The notes under the pieces are model-generated. The model did not search any database. It was not told where the DNA came from and saw nothing but the letters and a program-made list of their open reading frames with translations. From NCBI GenBank assembly GCA_965226825.1, contig CBDDED010000003.1, positions 868,001 to 932,000 of the forward strand: a stretch of 64,000 nucleotides of DNA. Direction: 5' to 3'. This document shows, piece by piece, positions 18,093 to 25,698 of the stretch. The position numbers and the translations under genes are program-made. The DNA is from Io17-Chloro-G2 sp965226825 (GTDB taxonomy: Bacteria; Chloroflexota; Dehalococcoidia; Lucifugimonadales; UBA3495). Within the stretch, counting starts at the first letter, position 1; every line of letters starts with the position of its first letter.

Positions 18093-18135
18093 GGGAGTGC
18101 CAGGGGCCCAGTGGCTCTTGCGGACATCGAATCCG
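18093..18135 (+). pseudogene. Degenerate 5' half of a selenocysteine tRNA gene
   Basis: Positions 18,093-18,136 match the first 44 nt of the intact selC at 20,602-20,645 with only five mismatches. The match includes the acceptor start GGGAGTG, the long D arm with GGGGCCC and GGCTCTTG, and the anticodon stem GCGGA/TCCGT. The anticodon loop differs (CATCGAA instead of CTTCAAA), so TCA is lost. No variable arm, T arm or 3' acceptor strand follows. It is in the same orientation as selC. It is a partial duplication or remnant, not a functional tRNA. Confidence 0.8.
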
Positions 18136-18164
18136 TAGAGGGGAGCAACATTTGCTCCCCTCTA
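18136..18164. terminator. Perfect 13-bp hairpin with 3-nt loop
   Basis: TAGAGGGGAGCAA at 18,136-18,148 is the exact reverse complement of 18,152-18,164, with the loop CAT between. It starts exactly where the selC-like half tRNA ends. It could terminate trxA transcription, but no T-run follows, so a Rho-independent terminator is not certain. The following stretch to 18,477 contains nothing I can support as a gene. Confidence 0.6.
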
Positions 18165-18477
18165 ATGTTGTTGGGCGTGTTCGTGAGCTTAAAAGCGGCC
18201 TTATTCGTAGCTGGAATACCGGGAAGAGCCGTGGAGTTCTGGTTGTAGGAACGGCGCATTGGCCATCTTGCCGCGTGCCTGGGGTCGACGCTGTTAACGT
18301 AGAGTCCGCTATCTCGGGTGACCGGGGTATCGGACTTTTTCATTGTTTTGGTCAGGGTCCATGCGGATTGCCCGCCCCGGGTACCAGTAGTCGCGGATAC
18401 AGCAAGTATCCGTCGTAACGCTGGGCCATAAACCCGAGTCGACCTGTCCGTAAAAACGGGCGGCATCTGCGCTCAGT

Positions 18478-18867
18478 TTAGGAGTCCTCTGGTATCACAC
18501 GGAAAATGCGGCCTGTCGTCCTGAGCGCCTCGACGCTCCAAGGCTCCCCAACCCCGGCAACCAGCCATTCGAGAATCGCCCACAAGTCCCGGTCGGATTG
18601 ATTCGTATCCAGTGATTCGAGCCCCGGGACCAGCGCCGCGATTTCGACTCCTGCCGGAAACGGACGCCCGGACCGGCCGATGAAGACCAACTCGTAGATG
18701 CGCCCATCAACCTCAAGCAATCCGGGCTCGTCCAGCTGCTTATCCGCCAGGTCAAACGTCGCCACCAGGAATGCAGCAAACTCCGGGTAATGCCCAACGT
18801 CCGGATCGGTCAACAAAGGGACGCTGCGCGTGTTGGACGGCCGTTGTGTTATTCGAGTGACGGTCAT
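18478..18867 (-). CDS. Conserved-looking hypothetical protein coupled to the dehalogenase-like gene
   Basis: I do not recognise this 129-residue protein. It has no membrane span, signal peptide or cysteine motif. It is acidic and opens with a basic stretch (MTVTRITQRPSNTRSVPLL), followed by alternating predicted strands and helices (LLEVDGRIYELVFIGRSGR). Its start overlaps the end of the upstream alpha/beta hydrolase gene by 4 bp, which points to translational coupling and a shared task. No function is proposed. Confidence 0.55.
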   Translation of the reverse strand: MTVTRITQRPSNTRSVPLLTDPDVGHYPEFAAFLVATFDLADKQLDEPGLLEVDGRIYELVFIGRSGRPFPAGVEIAALVPGLESLDTNQSDRDLWAILEWLVAGVGEPWSVEALRTTGRIFRVIPEDS

Positions 18868-19811
18868 TGGTCGAGCCGTTGCTGGGATGGGAGGTGACGC
18901 GCCGCGAACTCGACCAGGATATGGCCAATTTCGGCGCCGGAGTCTTCCTGAAGGAAGTGCTTGCCTGTGACCAGGTGCGGGCCCTCGGCGTGGGGCCAGA
19001 TATCATGCCATCGCGCACCGATAACGTCGGCGGTGAATACCTCGTCTTCGCTTCCCCAAATGACGGTCGCCGGTAGGTTAAGTTCACGGACCCCGGCTTC
19101 AAGCCATTCGAAGCGTTCTCCGGCAATATCGGTGCTCGGATCAATGGGGATCGAGCGGGGCCACTGCCAGGTCAGTCTCCGGTCGTCCGGGTCGGACAAC
19201 ACCGCTTCGTAGGCCGGTAGCGCGTCTGCCCGGCAGCGCTCGCGGTCGACTACCGAGAGGTAGATGCCGCGCCCCGGAAAAGCGCCCCGGCGCGCCAGAA
19301 TGTAAGGCCCGACGATTGGCGCATGCATCAGCCGCCACGGCAGGATCTGGCGGTGGAATTCCGCGGCGGGTGTCCGCCATGCCCAGGTAGACATGACGGC
19401 CACCGCGGCGGCTCGTTGTCGCCGGGTGAGTAGCGCCGCCAGACCGGTTGGGCCGCCCCAATCGTGACAAACGAAGAAGATGCCGTTGAGGTCGAGTTGG
19501 TCAATCAGTGCGACGAGATTGGCCGCGTGGTTGTCCAGGCTGTGTGCACTGGCGCTGTGCGGATGCTCCGACAGGCCAAAACCAATCTGGTCCGGCACGA
19601 CCACCCGATAACCTGCCCCGAGCAGCGGCGGAATGGTATCTCGCCACAGGTAACCCCAGGTGGGATTGCCGTGCAGCAACAACACGGGCGGAGCGTCGCG
19701 CGGGCCTTCGTCGACGTAGTGCATCCGCCAGCCGTTGACGTTGGCGAACTTTGACTGAAACGGGTAGCGGCTGGCCTCGTGCGGGCCAAGGTCGTCAATT
19801 GTACGCGTCAT
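18864..19811 (-). CDS. Haloalkane dehalogenase-like alpha/beta hydrolase
   Basis: With ATG 19,811 this is a 315-residue alpha/beta hydrolase. The oxyanion-hole motif is LLLHGNPTWGYLWRD. The nucleophile elbow is VCHDWGGPTGLAAL, where the nucleophile is Asp (HDWGG) as in haloalkane dehalogenases and epoxide hydrolases. The acid is probably in the WGSEDEVFTADV region and the base in TGKHFLQED. HGNPTW with an Asp nucleophile is most like haloalkane dehalogenases (carbon-halogen hydrolysis), but the halide-stabilising residues cannot be verified here. The longer frame to 19,985 is not supported. Confidence 0.82.
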   Translation of the reverse strand: MTRTIDDLGPHEASRYPFQSKFANVNGWRMHYVDEGPRDAPPVLLLHGNPTWGYLWRDTIPPLLGAGYRVVVPDQIGFGLSEHPHSASAHSLDNHAANLVALIDQLDLNGIFFVCHDWGGPTGLAALLTRRQRAAAVAVMSTWAWRTPAAEFHRQILPWRLMHAPIVGPYILARRGAFPGRGIYLSVVDRERCRADALPAYEAVLSDPDDRRLTWQWPRSIPIDPSTDIAGERFEWLEAGVRELNLPATVIWGSEDEVFTADVIGARWHDIWPHAEGPHLVTGKHFLQEDSGAEIGHILVEFAARHLPSQQRLDQ

Positions 19812-20601
19812 GGAGTCATCCCAACGGCCCCTCGGGGTGCCCTGAAGCCTGTTCCTGTTAAGCGTGTTCGCCGTGAGTCTTGAGCCCCACCTGGTGCGAC
19901 CGGTTCTGCGGGGAATACAGTCAATGTTGCTTCGACGGCAACGGGCAATCCGCACGATACCACATCGCAGGACTGGCAGGTGCATGCAGTGGTGATATAG
20001 TCTGGTGACTGGTCAAGGCCGTGACCCAGACGGGTCGGCGCCAAGGTGGCGGCAGACTGTGTCAAAACCTGACCTCCCGCTGGTAGACGGACGCCTTGAT
20101 TTTCAGACCGGTCATCTCTCGCACCCCGTCGCGCCACCAGATAGACCACGCCCCGAGGCCATCAAGTTGCCCAGCCCCGGGCAGCAATTCCAGACGCCGG
20201 ATGCCGTCGCCGCGCCTGGCCAGCGCACATAGGCGTAGCTAAACCGCCGCTTCATCCACCGGACCTGCGCTCCAACTTTGCCCTGACTAACCACGGCAAA
20301 GTTGCGGCTCTTGCCGTTGCACATTGATTTCGCTAACATGATGGCGCTGGATGGCGCAGGGTCAATTGAGGCTAAAAGGCGTGAAGGGATTGCAAGAGCA
20401 GCCCTTAACGAGCCGATAAGAAGTCCATGTGACCCATTGGTGATTTCCGTCACCTGACAAGACTGGGATGCAGGGGCGACCTGTACCCGCGAATTCTTCA
20501 AACAAGCCGTCAAGCGGCGTGGGGAATGGGAGCGAGAATTTCAACAGCAAAACAATGTCACAATGAGGCTAACGCCTCTGAGTGTTCCTCAATCCGTATG
20601 T
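19812..20601. other. Gap of about 790 bp before selC, no supported gene
   Basis: Open frames here are short and lack recognisable motifs. A short plus-strand frame around 20,338-20,457 reads MMALDGAGSIEAKRREGIAR and on to a TGA, but it has no convincing ribosome-binding site. This stretch may be a worn junction at the edge of the selC-associated accessory region. Confidence 0.4.
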
Positions 20602-20698
20602 GGGAGTGGAAGGGGCCCGGTGGCTCTTGCGGACTTCAAATCCGTTATGCCTCGTGACGAGCGGGGTAGGTGGGTTCGACTCCCTCGCACTCCCGCCA
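20602..20698 (+). tRNA. selC: tRNA-Sec (anticodon TCA)
   Basis: This 97-nt gene has the selenocysteine tRNA layout. The acceptor GGGAGTG pairs with CACTCCC, followed by discriminator G and an encoded CCA. An extended six-pair D stem with a 4-nt loop is formed by GGGGCC CGGT GGCTCT. The anticodon arm GCGGA CTTCAAA TCCGT carries TCA for UGA. A long variable arm holds CTCG TGA CGAG, and the T loop is GGGTTCGACTCCC. It implies that the genome decodes UGA as selenocysteine; selA, selB and selD are not in this window. It is also the likely attachment site of the following integrase. Confidence 0.92.
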
Positions 20699-20739
20699 CC
20701 AATAGTCCGACATAGTCGGTATAAGTATATCTTGTAGCT

Positions 20740-20767
20740 AAGACCCGCTCCGGCGGGTCTTTTTTTG
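20740..20767 (+). terminator. Rho-independent terminator after selC
   Basis: AAGACCCGC and GCGGGTCTT form a stem with a short TCCG-type loop. The stem runs directly into a T-run (TCTTTTTTT). The spacing of about 40 nt after the tRNA 3' end fits termination of selC transcription. Confidence 0.85.
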
Positions 20768-20841
20768 TCCGGTATTGACCAGTATAATCCAGTTGTGATG
20801 TGGGTTAACAGGTGGGATAAAACACCGGAAGGGAGGATGGA

Positions 20842-22008
20842 ATGAAGTTGACGGCAACTCAGGTCAAGGCAATCAAGGAACCAGGTCGCTATGGTGACGG
20901 CCTCGGCCTCTACCTCAACGTTACGACGGGTGGTTCCAAAAACTGGATACAGCGGATCAGCATTGACGGCAAGCGCCGTGATCTTGGGTTGGGCGGTTAC
21001 CCCACAGTCTCGCTTGCGTAGGCGCGGGAAAATGCGCGGGAGAATCGGGCAGCCGTGGTAAAAGGTCGAAATCCGCTGGCCGAAAAGACTGCTCCTCAGC
21101 GCAAAATCCCGACATTCGCAGAAGCTGCCCGCGCAACCCACACGACGTTAAGGGGCAAATGGCGGTCAGCGGAACACTCCAACGGTTGGATTAGGACGCT
21201 CAGTCGCCATGTCTTCCCGGTGATCGGAGATCGCCCGGTCAACGAGATTACCCGCGTTGAAATTCTCGACATTCTTGTCCCTCTGTACTCCGGCAAGGCC
21301 GAAACGGCCCGGAGACTTCGGCAGCGCATCCGGTCAACCTTCAAATGGGCGCTTTCTTACGATTACGTAGACGAAAACCCAGCCGGGGAAAAGCTGGACG
21401 CCGCGCTGCCCGCCGTTTCGCACGAAAAGACACATTGGAGGGCGTTGCCCTATGCGGAGTTGCCGGACGCTCTAGCGACGATTAAGGCCGGCGATTCCAG
21501 CACTGCGGCAAAACTGGCCCTGGAGTTTCTGACCCTAACAGCAGCCCGCAGCGGGGAAGTTCGGGAAGCTACGTGGACGGAAATTGATTGGGAACGCCAC
21601 TTATGGATCATTCCGGCCTCGCGGATGAAGGGTGGTGTTAAACATCGAGTTCCCCTTCCAGACTCCGCTATGCACGTCCTGAGGCAGGCTATGGCACTAC
21701 GTGAACCAGGGGAGTTTATCTTCCCTTCTCCCATGAAAGCCGGTAAGGGATTGTCTGACATGACCATGACAAAAATTTTAAGGTCAGCCGGCTTGGCCGA
21801 GAAAATGACGGTGCATGGAATCCGGTCAACCTTCCGCGATTGGGTTGCCGAGCAAACGCCGACACCCTGGGCGGTTGCCGAGCTTGCCCTGGCACACAAG
21901 GTAGGGTCAACTGTTGAGCAAGCCTATCACCGGACAGACCTGCTAGACCAAAGGCGGAAGCTAATGGACGCCTGGTGTGAATTTCTGACCCAGACTTCGC
22001 CGGAGTAG
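20842..22008 (+). pseudogene. P4-type tyrosine integrase interrupted by an in-frame TAG
   Basis: From ATG 20,842 (preceded by GGGAGG at 20,831-20,836) the frame begins MKLTATQVKAIKEPGRYGDG, the DUF4102 arm-binding domain of P4/prophage integrases. After PTVSLA a TAG at 21,019-21,021 occurs where the family usually has Glu. The same frame then continues for 329 codons. The catalytic domain holds TAARSGEVREATWTEIDW (first Arg), a Lys in RMKGGVKHRVPL, HGIRSTFRDWVAE (H..R) and a distal AYHRTDLLDQRR with the Tyr nucleophile. One substitution would restore about 388 residues. The position next to selC fits site-specific insertion there. Confidence 0.9.
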
Positions 22009-22014
22009 CGGGTT

Positions 22015-22368
22015 CTGCATCGGCTGAAGCAGAACCGGTTGCCCAGGACCATTCGTGTGGACAATGGTTCGGAGTTCACCTCGAAGCGCCTGGACCAGTG
22101 GGCTTACCTGAACGGGGTGCAGCTGCACTTCAGCCGACCGGGTAAGCCTACGGACAACGCCTTCATAGAGGCTTTCAACGGGCGATTCAGGCAAGAGTGC
22201 CTGAACGAGAACTGGTTCCTGTTCCTGGAGGACGCTGCCGAGAAGGTGGAATCCTGGCGAAGACACTACAATGGCGAGAGACCCCACAGCGCACTGGGTA
22301 ACCTTTCCCCGCGGGAGTTTGCCGCATTGGCTGTGGAACACCGGATTGACCCGCAAAGCTCGCACTGA
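22015..22368 (+). pseudogene. IS3-family transposase C-terminal fragment
   Basis: The frame lacks a start. It begins HRLKQNRLPRTIRVDNGSEF, followed by GKPTDNAFIEAFNGRFRQEC and GERPHSALGNLSPREFAAL. This is the last third of an IS3 OrfB integrase core, with the second Asp (VDNGSEF) and the catalytic Glu (FIEAFNG) but not the first Asp. It directly abuts the integrase stop, so the rest of the IS has been lost. Confidence 0.85.
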
Positions 22369-22390
22369 GCTTGGTACAGAAAATGGGGCA

Positions 22391-22813
22391 AGACCAGTCG
22401 GGCTACCGCCCAACCTGTTCTTCGGCGCTAGCATTCCGGTGGCCATCTGTGTCCTGACCCGGGACAAGTCCGCCAATCGCCGGGGCAACGTGCTGTTCGT
22501 GGATGCCTCCCAAGCGGGCTACTTCCGGCCGGGCGAGGCCCACAACTACATCAACCCGGAGCACATCGAGAAGATAGTCCAGGCGTATCGGGCCTTCGAG
22601 GACATGGACCGTTTCGCCCACGTGGCCGGCATGGAGGAGATCCAAGGCAACGATTTCAAACTGAACATCAGCCGTTACGTGGACACCACCGAGTCGGTGG
22701 AGGTAATGCCGGTGGAGGAGGCCCTGGCCCAACTGCGGGAGGCGGAGCGGCGGCGGGATGAGGCGGTGGCTCGCATTGACCAACTACTGGCAGAGGTGGG
22801 TTATGTCCGGTAG
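22391..22813 (+). pseudogene. hsdM: Type I restriction-modification HsdM C-terminal fragment
   Basis: The frame contains LPPNLFFGASIPVAICVLTR, the GNVLFVDAS block and PEHIEKIVQAYRAFEDMDRF, which match the C-terminal part of HsdM methyltransferase subunits. DFKLNISRYVDT and a terminal coiled coil (LREAERRRDEAVARIDQLL) complete it. The catalytic N-terminal part with NPPF is missing. The fragment begins immediately after the IS3 remnant end, so an IS-associated deletion removed the rest. No hsdS or hsdR follows. Confidence 0.85.
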
Positions 22814-22876
22814 ATTATGACCATAGTAGTGACTATGGTAAAACAATCATCAGCATCGTGAATAGGGAGTACCGGT

Positions 22877-23158
22877 ATGGCAGCCGAAATGGACAAACCC
22901 AACGATCCGCGTACTATCAAGGCCTCGGAGTTCAAGGCCAAGTGCCTGAAGTTGATGGACGAGGTTGCGGAAAGCGGCGAGGAAATTGTCATTACCAAGA
23001 ACGGCAAGGCTGTCGCCAAGTTGTCGCCCTTCCGTCAAAAACCCGAAGTTATCTTTGGGATCGACCGGGGCATCATTCAAATCCATGGAGACATCGTATC
23101 GCCCATGCCCGCGGATTGGTTCGGGGACCCCGAAGACAAGGGGGATGAACTCTTTTGA
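22877..23158 (+). CDS. Phd/YefM-type antitoxin
   Basis: This 93-residue protein has the Phd/YefM core. The motif RTIKASEFKAKCLKLMDEVA is followed by GEEIVITKNGKAVAKLSPF, the DNA-binding beta-rich fold. The C-terminal tail (PADWFGDPEDKGDELF) would wrap the toxin. Its TGA overlaps the toxin ATG (TGATG), so the two are translationally coupled. By family behaviour it represses its own operon and neutralises the PIN toxin. Confidence 0.9.
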   Translation: MAAEMDKPNDPRTIKASEFKAKCLKLMDEVAESGEEIVITKNGKAVAKLSPFRQKPEVIFGIDRGIIQIHGDIVSPMPADWFGDPEDKGDELF

Positions 23159-23553
23159 TGCTCCTCGATTCCCACATACTCCTGTGGCAGAGATGGGGAG
23201 ACCAACGGCTAGGTGTTCAAACCCGTGATTTGTTGCAGCATTCCCTGCATGAAGAGGAATCAGCGGTCTCGGCGATCACCTTTTGGGAAGTGGCGATGCG
23301 GATCCAGAAGGGTCAGATTAACTTTGACCTTGACCTCTATGAATGGAGAAGTACGCTGATCAGCCAAGGTCTCATTGAAATTCCCGTTGATGGCGGCATC
23401 GCTGCCCGCGCCGGCCTGCTTGCTAACATTCATGGCGATCCGGCCGACCGCATCATTATCGACACCGCGTTGGGCGGCCACAGGTTGGTTACTGCCGACG
23501 AGCGAATCCTCGGCTGGAGCGGCAACCTGGACCGACTGGATGCAAGGCAGTGA
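23158..23553 (+). CDS. PIN-domain toxin (VapC-like ribonuclease)
   Basis: This PIN-domain protein is about 131 residues. The first acidic residue is in MLLDSHILLWQ, the second near FWEVAMRIQKG, and the C-terminal acidic pair is in DPADRIIIDTALGGHRLVTAD. Family members are Mg-dependent RNases that cut tRNA or rRNA when the antitoxin is degraded. It is paired with a Phd-type antitoxin rather than VapB, a common mix. The ATG at 23,158 overlaps the antitoxin stop. Confidence 0.9.
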   Translation: MLLDSHILLWQRWGDQRLGVQTRDLLQHSLHEEESAVSAITFWEVAMRIQKGQINFDLDLYEWRSTLISQGLIEIPVDGGIAARAGLLANIHGDPADRIIIDTALGGHRLVTADERILGWSGNLDRLDARQ

Positions 23554-23720
23554 TGGAAATGCCCAGGGAGATGAGAATTGCGGTAACCGAAGACACCCTG
23601 ACCGCCGAGCTTTCCGACGGCCGGACCACATCGGTCCCCATTTCCTGGTATCCCCGTCTGGTCCACGCCACACCCGAGGAACGCTACAACTTGGAACTGA
23701 TTAGGACCGGCCAGGGAATC
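23553..23720 (+). pseudogene. DUF2442-like gene cut off by an insertion element
   Basis: It starts MEMPREMRIAVTEDTLTAEL and contains the DUF2442 hallmark ISWYPRLVHATPEERYNLEL. After LIRTGQGI the native frame meets the insertion-element end (TGTAAAAGGCGG), which adds five codons and a stop. The family normally continues with a segment such as HWPDLDEDISV. That segment is absent, and it is not found after the element either, so DNA was lost at the insertion. The start overlaps the toxin stop. Confidence 0.7.
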
Positions 23721-23995
23721 TGTAAAAGGCGGAGCTAAAGTGGACCACCTGGACGGATTGACTGCCTGACATTGTGGCTGTCGCTGTTCAGGATAAATGT
23801 CCGTTTAAGCGGCCGGCAGAAATGTCACTCGGTCAGGCTGCCATGTTATCAGATGATGACGTAGTGGGACCGGCCCAGGGTTGTCGCGTTGGAGGGCCCT
23901 CGGCGGCCAGGTATTTCTTGATGGTGGCCCTGTGGATTCCCAATTCCCGCTCGATCGCTCTAAGCGACATCCTGTCGATGTCCAGCGAAAAAGTC
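23721..23995 (+). repeat. Left end of copy 1: extended inverted repeat with a relic HTH coding segment
   Basis: Besides the terminal repeat, this end carries several AATGTC-type motifs. On the minus strand it reads MSLRAIERELGIHRATIKKY and then LAAEGPPT. That is a diverged copy of the transposase's own C-terminal helix-turn-helix (MSIRRMARELGIHRDTVRRY). The left end is thus an inverted, degenerate duplicate of the right end at about 25,405-25,677. Copy 2 has lost most of this segment. Confidence 0.75.
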
Positions 23996-24032
23996 CTGAC
24001 TAACTGGCCAGCATAAATGTCACATTCACCCC

Positions 24033-25610
24033 ATGGAGAATGTGACTTTGACTCAAAAAGAACAGACCAGACTTCAGGTCCTGAACAGCTTCCTCACCGA
24101 GCACATTGCCCTGGACCAGGCGGCTGAACTGATGGGAGTCAGCCCGCGCCACACCAGGCGCATCCTGGCAGCCTATCAGGAGAGAGGCGCGGCTGCCCTT
24201 GCCCATGGTCACCGCGGCCGTAGACCGGCCAACGCCACACCCGATGCCGTAGTGGCCGATGTGGTTCACCTGGCTGGTACGAAGTACGAAGGCGCCAACC
24301 ACTCGCATTTCAGTGAGTTGCTTGCTGAGCGCGAGGGTATCGTCATCGGCAGGACCACCCTGCGGCGCATCCTGGTCAACGCCGGACTGAACAGTCCGCG
24401 GCGAAGGCGCCCGCCCAAGCACCGGGTGCGCCGGCAGCGGATGCCACGGGAAGGCATGCTGATCCAGTTGGACGGCAGCTATCACCGGTGGCTGGGCAAG
24501 GACGGACCTCAGTTCACGATCCTGTTCGCGGTGGACGATGCCACGGGCGCCGTGGTCAACGCCATATTCTGCGATCATGAGGATACCAGCAGTTACTTCC
24601 TGCTGATGCAGGGCCTGCTCCGGCGCTACGGCGTTCCCCTCGCCTTGTATACCGACCGGCATCCTGTTTTCAAGCACCGTTCGGAATATCAGCCCGACGG
24701 GATGCCAACCCAGTTCGGACGGGCGATGGATGAGATGGGGGTTCAAGTGATATTCGCCATGTCGCCCCAGGCAAAGGGGCGTGTGGAGCGGACGGCCGGA
24801 ACTTTTCAGGACCGGCTGATCACGGAGCTACGGCTTGCAGGAGCAACCACTGTTGAACAGGCCAAGGCCGTCTTGCAGCAGTTCCTGCCCAGGTTCAACC
24901 GGCGTTTTGAAGTTCCGGCCCAGTGCCCCGAGCCGGCATTCCGGCCCTTGGGTCCGGAGTCGCGCTTGAAGCATATCCTGTGCTTCAAGCACCGCAGGAG
25001 AGTGGCCCGGGACAACACCGTGAAGTATTACAGACACACCCTGCAACTCCTGCCCAGTCAGCAACGCCGCAGCTACGCCGGGGCGGTGGTCGTGGTGCTG
25101 GAGGGATTGGACGGCCGGCTGTCGCTACAGCATGAGGGACGCATCATCGCTTCCCAGGAAGCGCCGCCCAGTCCGGCATCTCTCCGAAGCCGCAACGGGA
25201 CTTCCTTAGCTGCCACCATCCTGACCCCCGATCCCGAACTCGCGTCAAAACCTTCGGTTACAACTCTCGAACTGCCGAGCGCAAAGCCAGATCAAGAGGA
25301 AGATGCTCAAGCTGCGGCAATTGACGATCCGGACGTGGCCGGGTTGCAGGTAGTCGCATCACCGCGGAAGCCGACTTTTCTGCAGCAGGAGAGATGGAAG
25401 GCGGTGCAGCAGGCGAAGCTTGAAGGGATGTCCATTCGACGGATGGCAAGGGAATTGGGAATTCATAGAGACACGGTCAGGAGATACGTTGACGCTGAGA
25501 GTCCGCCGACGCGTCGGCCCCCGGTCGCATCCACAATGTCGCCATCTGATACCATCGTAGACCAAACAGGTGACATTTCTGCCGAACAGTTAGACGGACA
25601 TTTATGCTGA
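24033..25610 (+). CDS. ISNCY/IS1202-like transposase (DDE, intact)
   Basis: This 525-residue protein begins MENVTLTQKEQTRLQVLNSF, a helix-turn-helix with AAELMGVSPRHTRRILAAYQ. It continues with the integrase-core DDE domain: first Asp in MLIQLDGSYHRWLG, second in LALYTDRHPVF, Glu in SPQAKGRVERTAGTFQDRL. A linker rich in Ser, Pro and Glu (about 390-440) leads to a second C-terminal helix-turn-helix (SIRRMARELGIHRDTVRRYV). It would bind the terminal repeats and catalyse transposition. All catalytic residues are present. Confidence 0.88.
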   Translation: MENVTLTQKEQTRLQVLNSFLTEHIALDQAAELMGVSPRHTRRILAAYQERGAAALAHGHRGRRPANATPDAVVADVVHLAGTKYEGANHSHFSELLAEREGIVIGRTTLRRILVNAGLNSPRRRRPPKHRVRRQRMPREGMLIQLDGSYHRWLGKDGPQFTILFAVDDATGAVVNAIFCDHEDTSSYFLLMQGLLRRYGVPLALYTDRHPVFKHRSEYQPDGMPTQFGRAMDEMGVQVIFAMSPQAKGRVERTAGTFQDRLITELRLAGATTVEQAKAVLQQFLPRFNRRFEVPAQCPEPAFRPLGPESRLKHILCFKHRRRVARDNTVKYYRHTLQLLPSQQRRSYAGAVVVVLEGLDGRLSLQHEGRIIASQEAPPSPASLRSRNGTSLAATILTPDPELASKPSVTTLELPSAKPDQEEDAQAAAIDDPDVAGLQVVASPRKPTFLQQERWKAVQQAKLEGMSIRRMARELGIHRDTVRRYVDAESPPTRRPPVASTMSPSDTIVDQTGDISAEQLDGHLC

Positions 25611-25698
25611 ACAGCGACAGCCACAATGTCAGCCGGTCAATCCGTCCAGGTGGCCCACTTTACCTCCGCCTTTTACAGACGAGTTCTACAGTGAGAAT

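Larger units (their letters stand above)
23721..25677 (+). mobile_element. ISNCY/IS1202-like insertion sequence, copy 1
   Basis: The element is bounded by TGTAAAAGGCGGAG at the left and its inverted counterpart CTCCGCCTTTTACA at the right. The near-perfect terminal inverted repeat is about 70 bp, with weaker similarity extending much further. It contains one transposase gene. The flanks (GGGAATC at left, GACGAGT at right) show no target duplication. Neighbouring genes do not rejoin across it, which suggests an adjacent deletion or recombination between copies. Copy 2 is at 40,112-41,873. Confidence 0.88.

Noticed and set aside
18136..18200. A complete second tRNA with the hairpin as variable arm
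   Set aside because: No T arm or matching 3' acceptor strand follows, so it cannot fold as a tRNA.
20005..20550. Open frames on both strands upstream of selC
   Set aside because: No recognisable motifs or ribosome-binding sites; composition looks non-coding.
21019..21021. Amber codon in the integrase as evidence of stop-codon recoding, given selC next door
   Set aside because: selC decodes UGA, not UAG, and no pyrrolysine system is visible. A single substitution from GAG is the simpler explanation.
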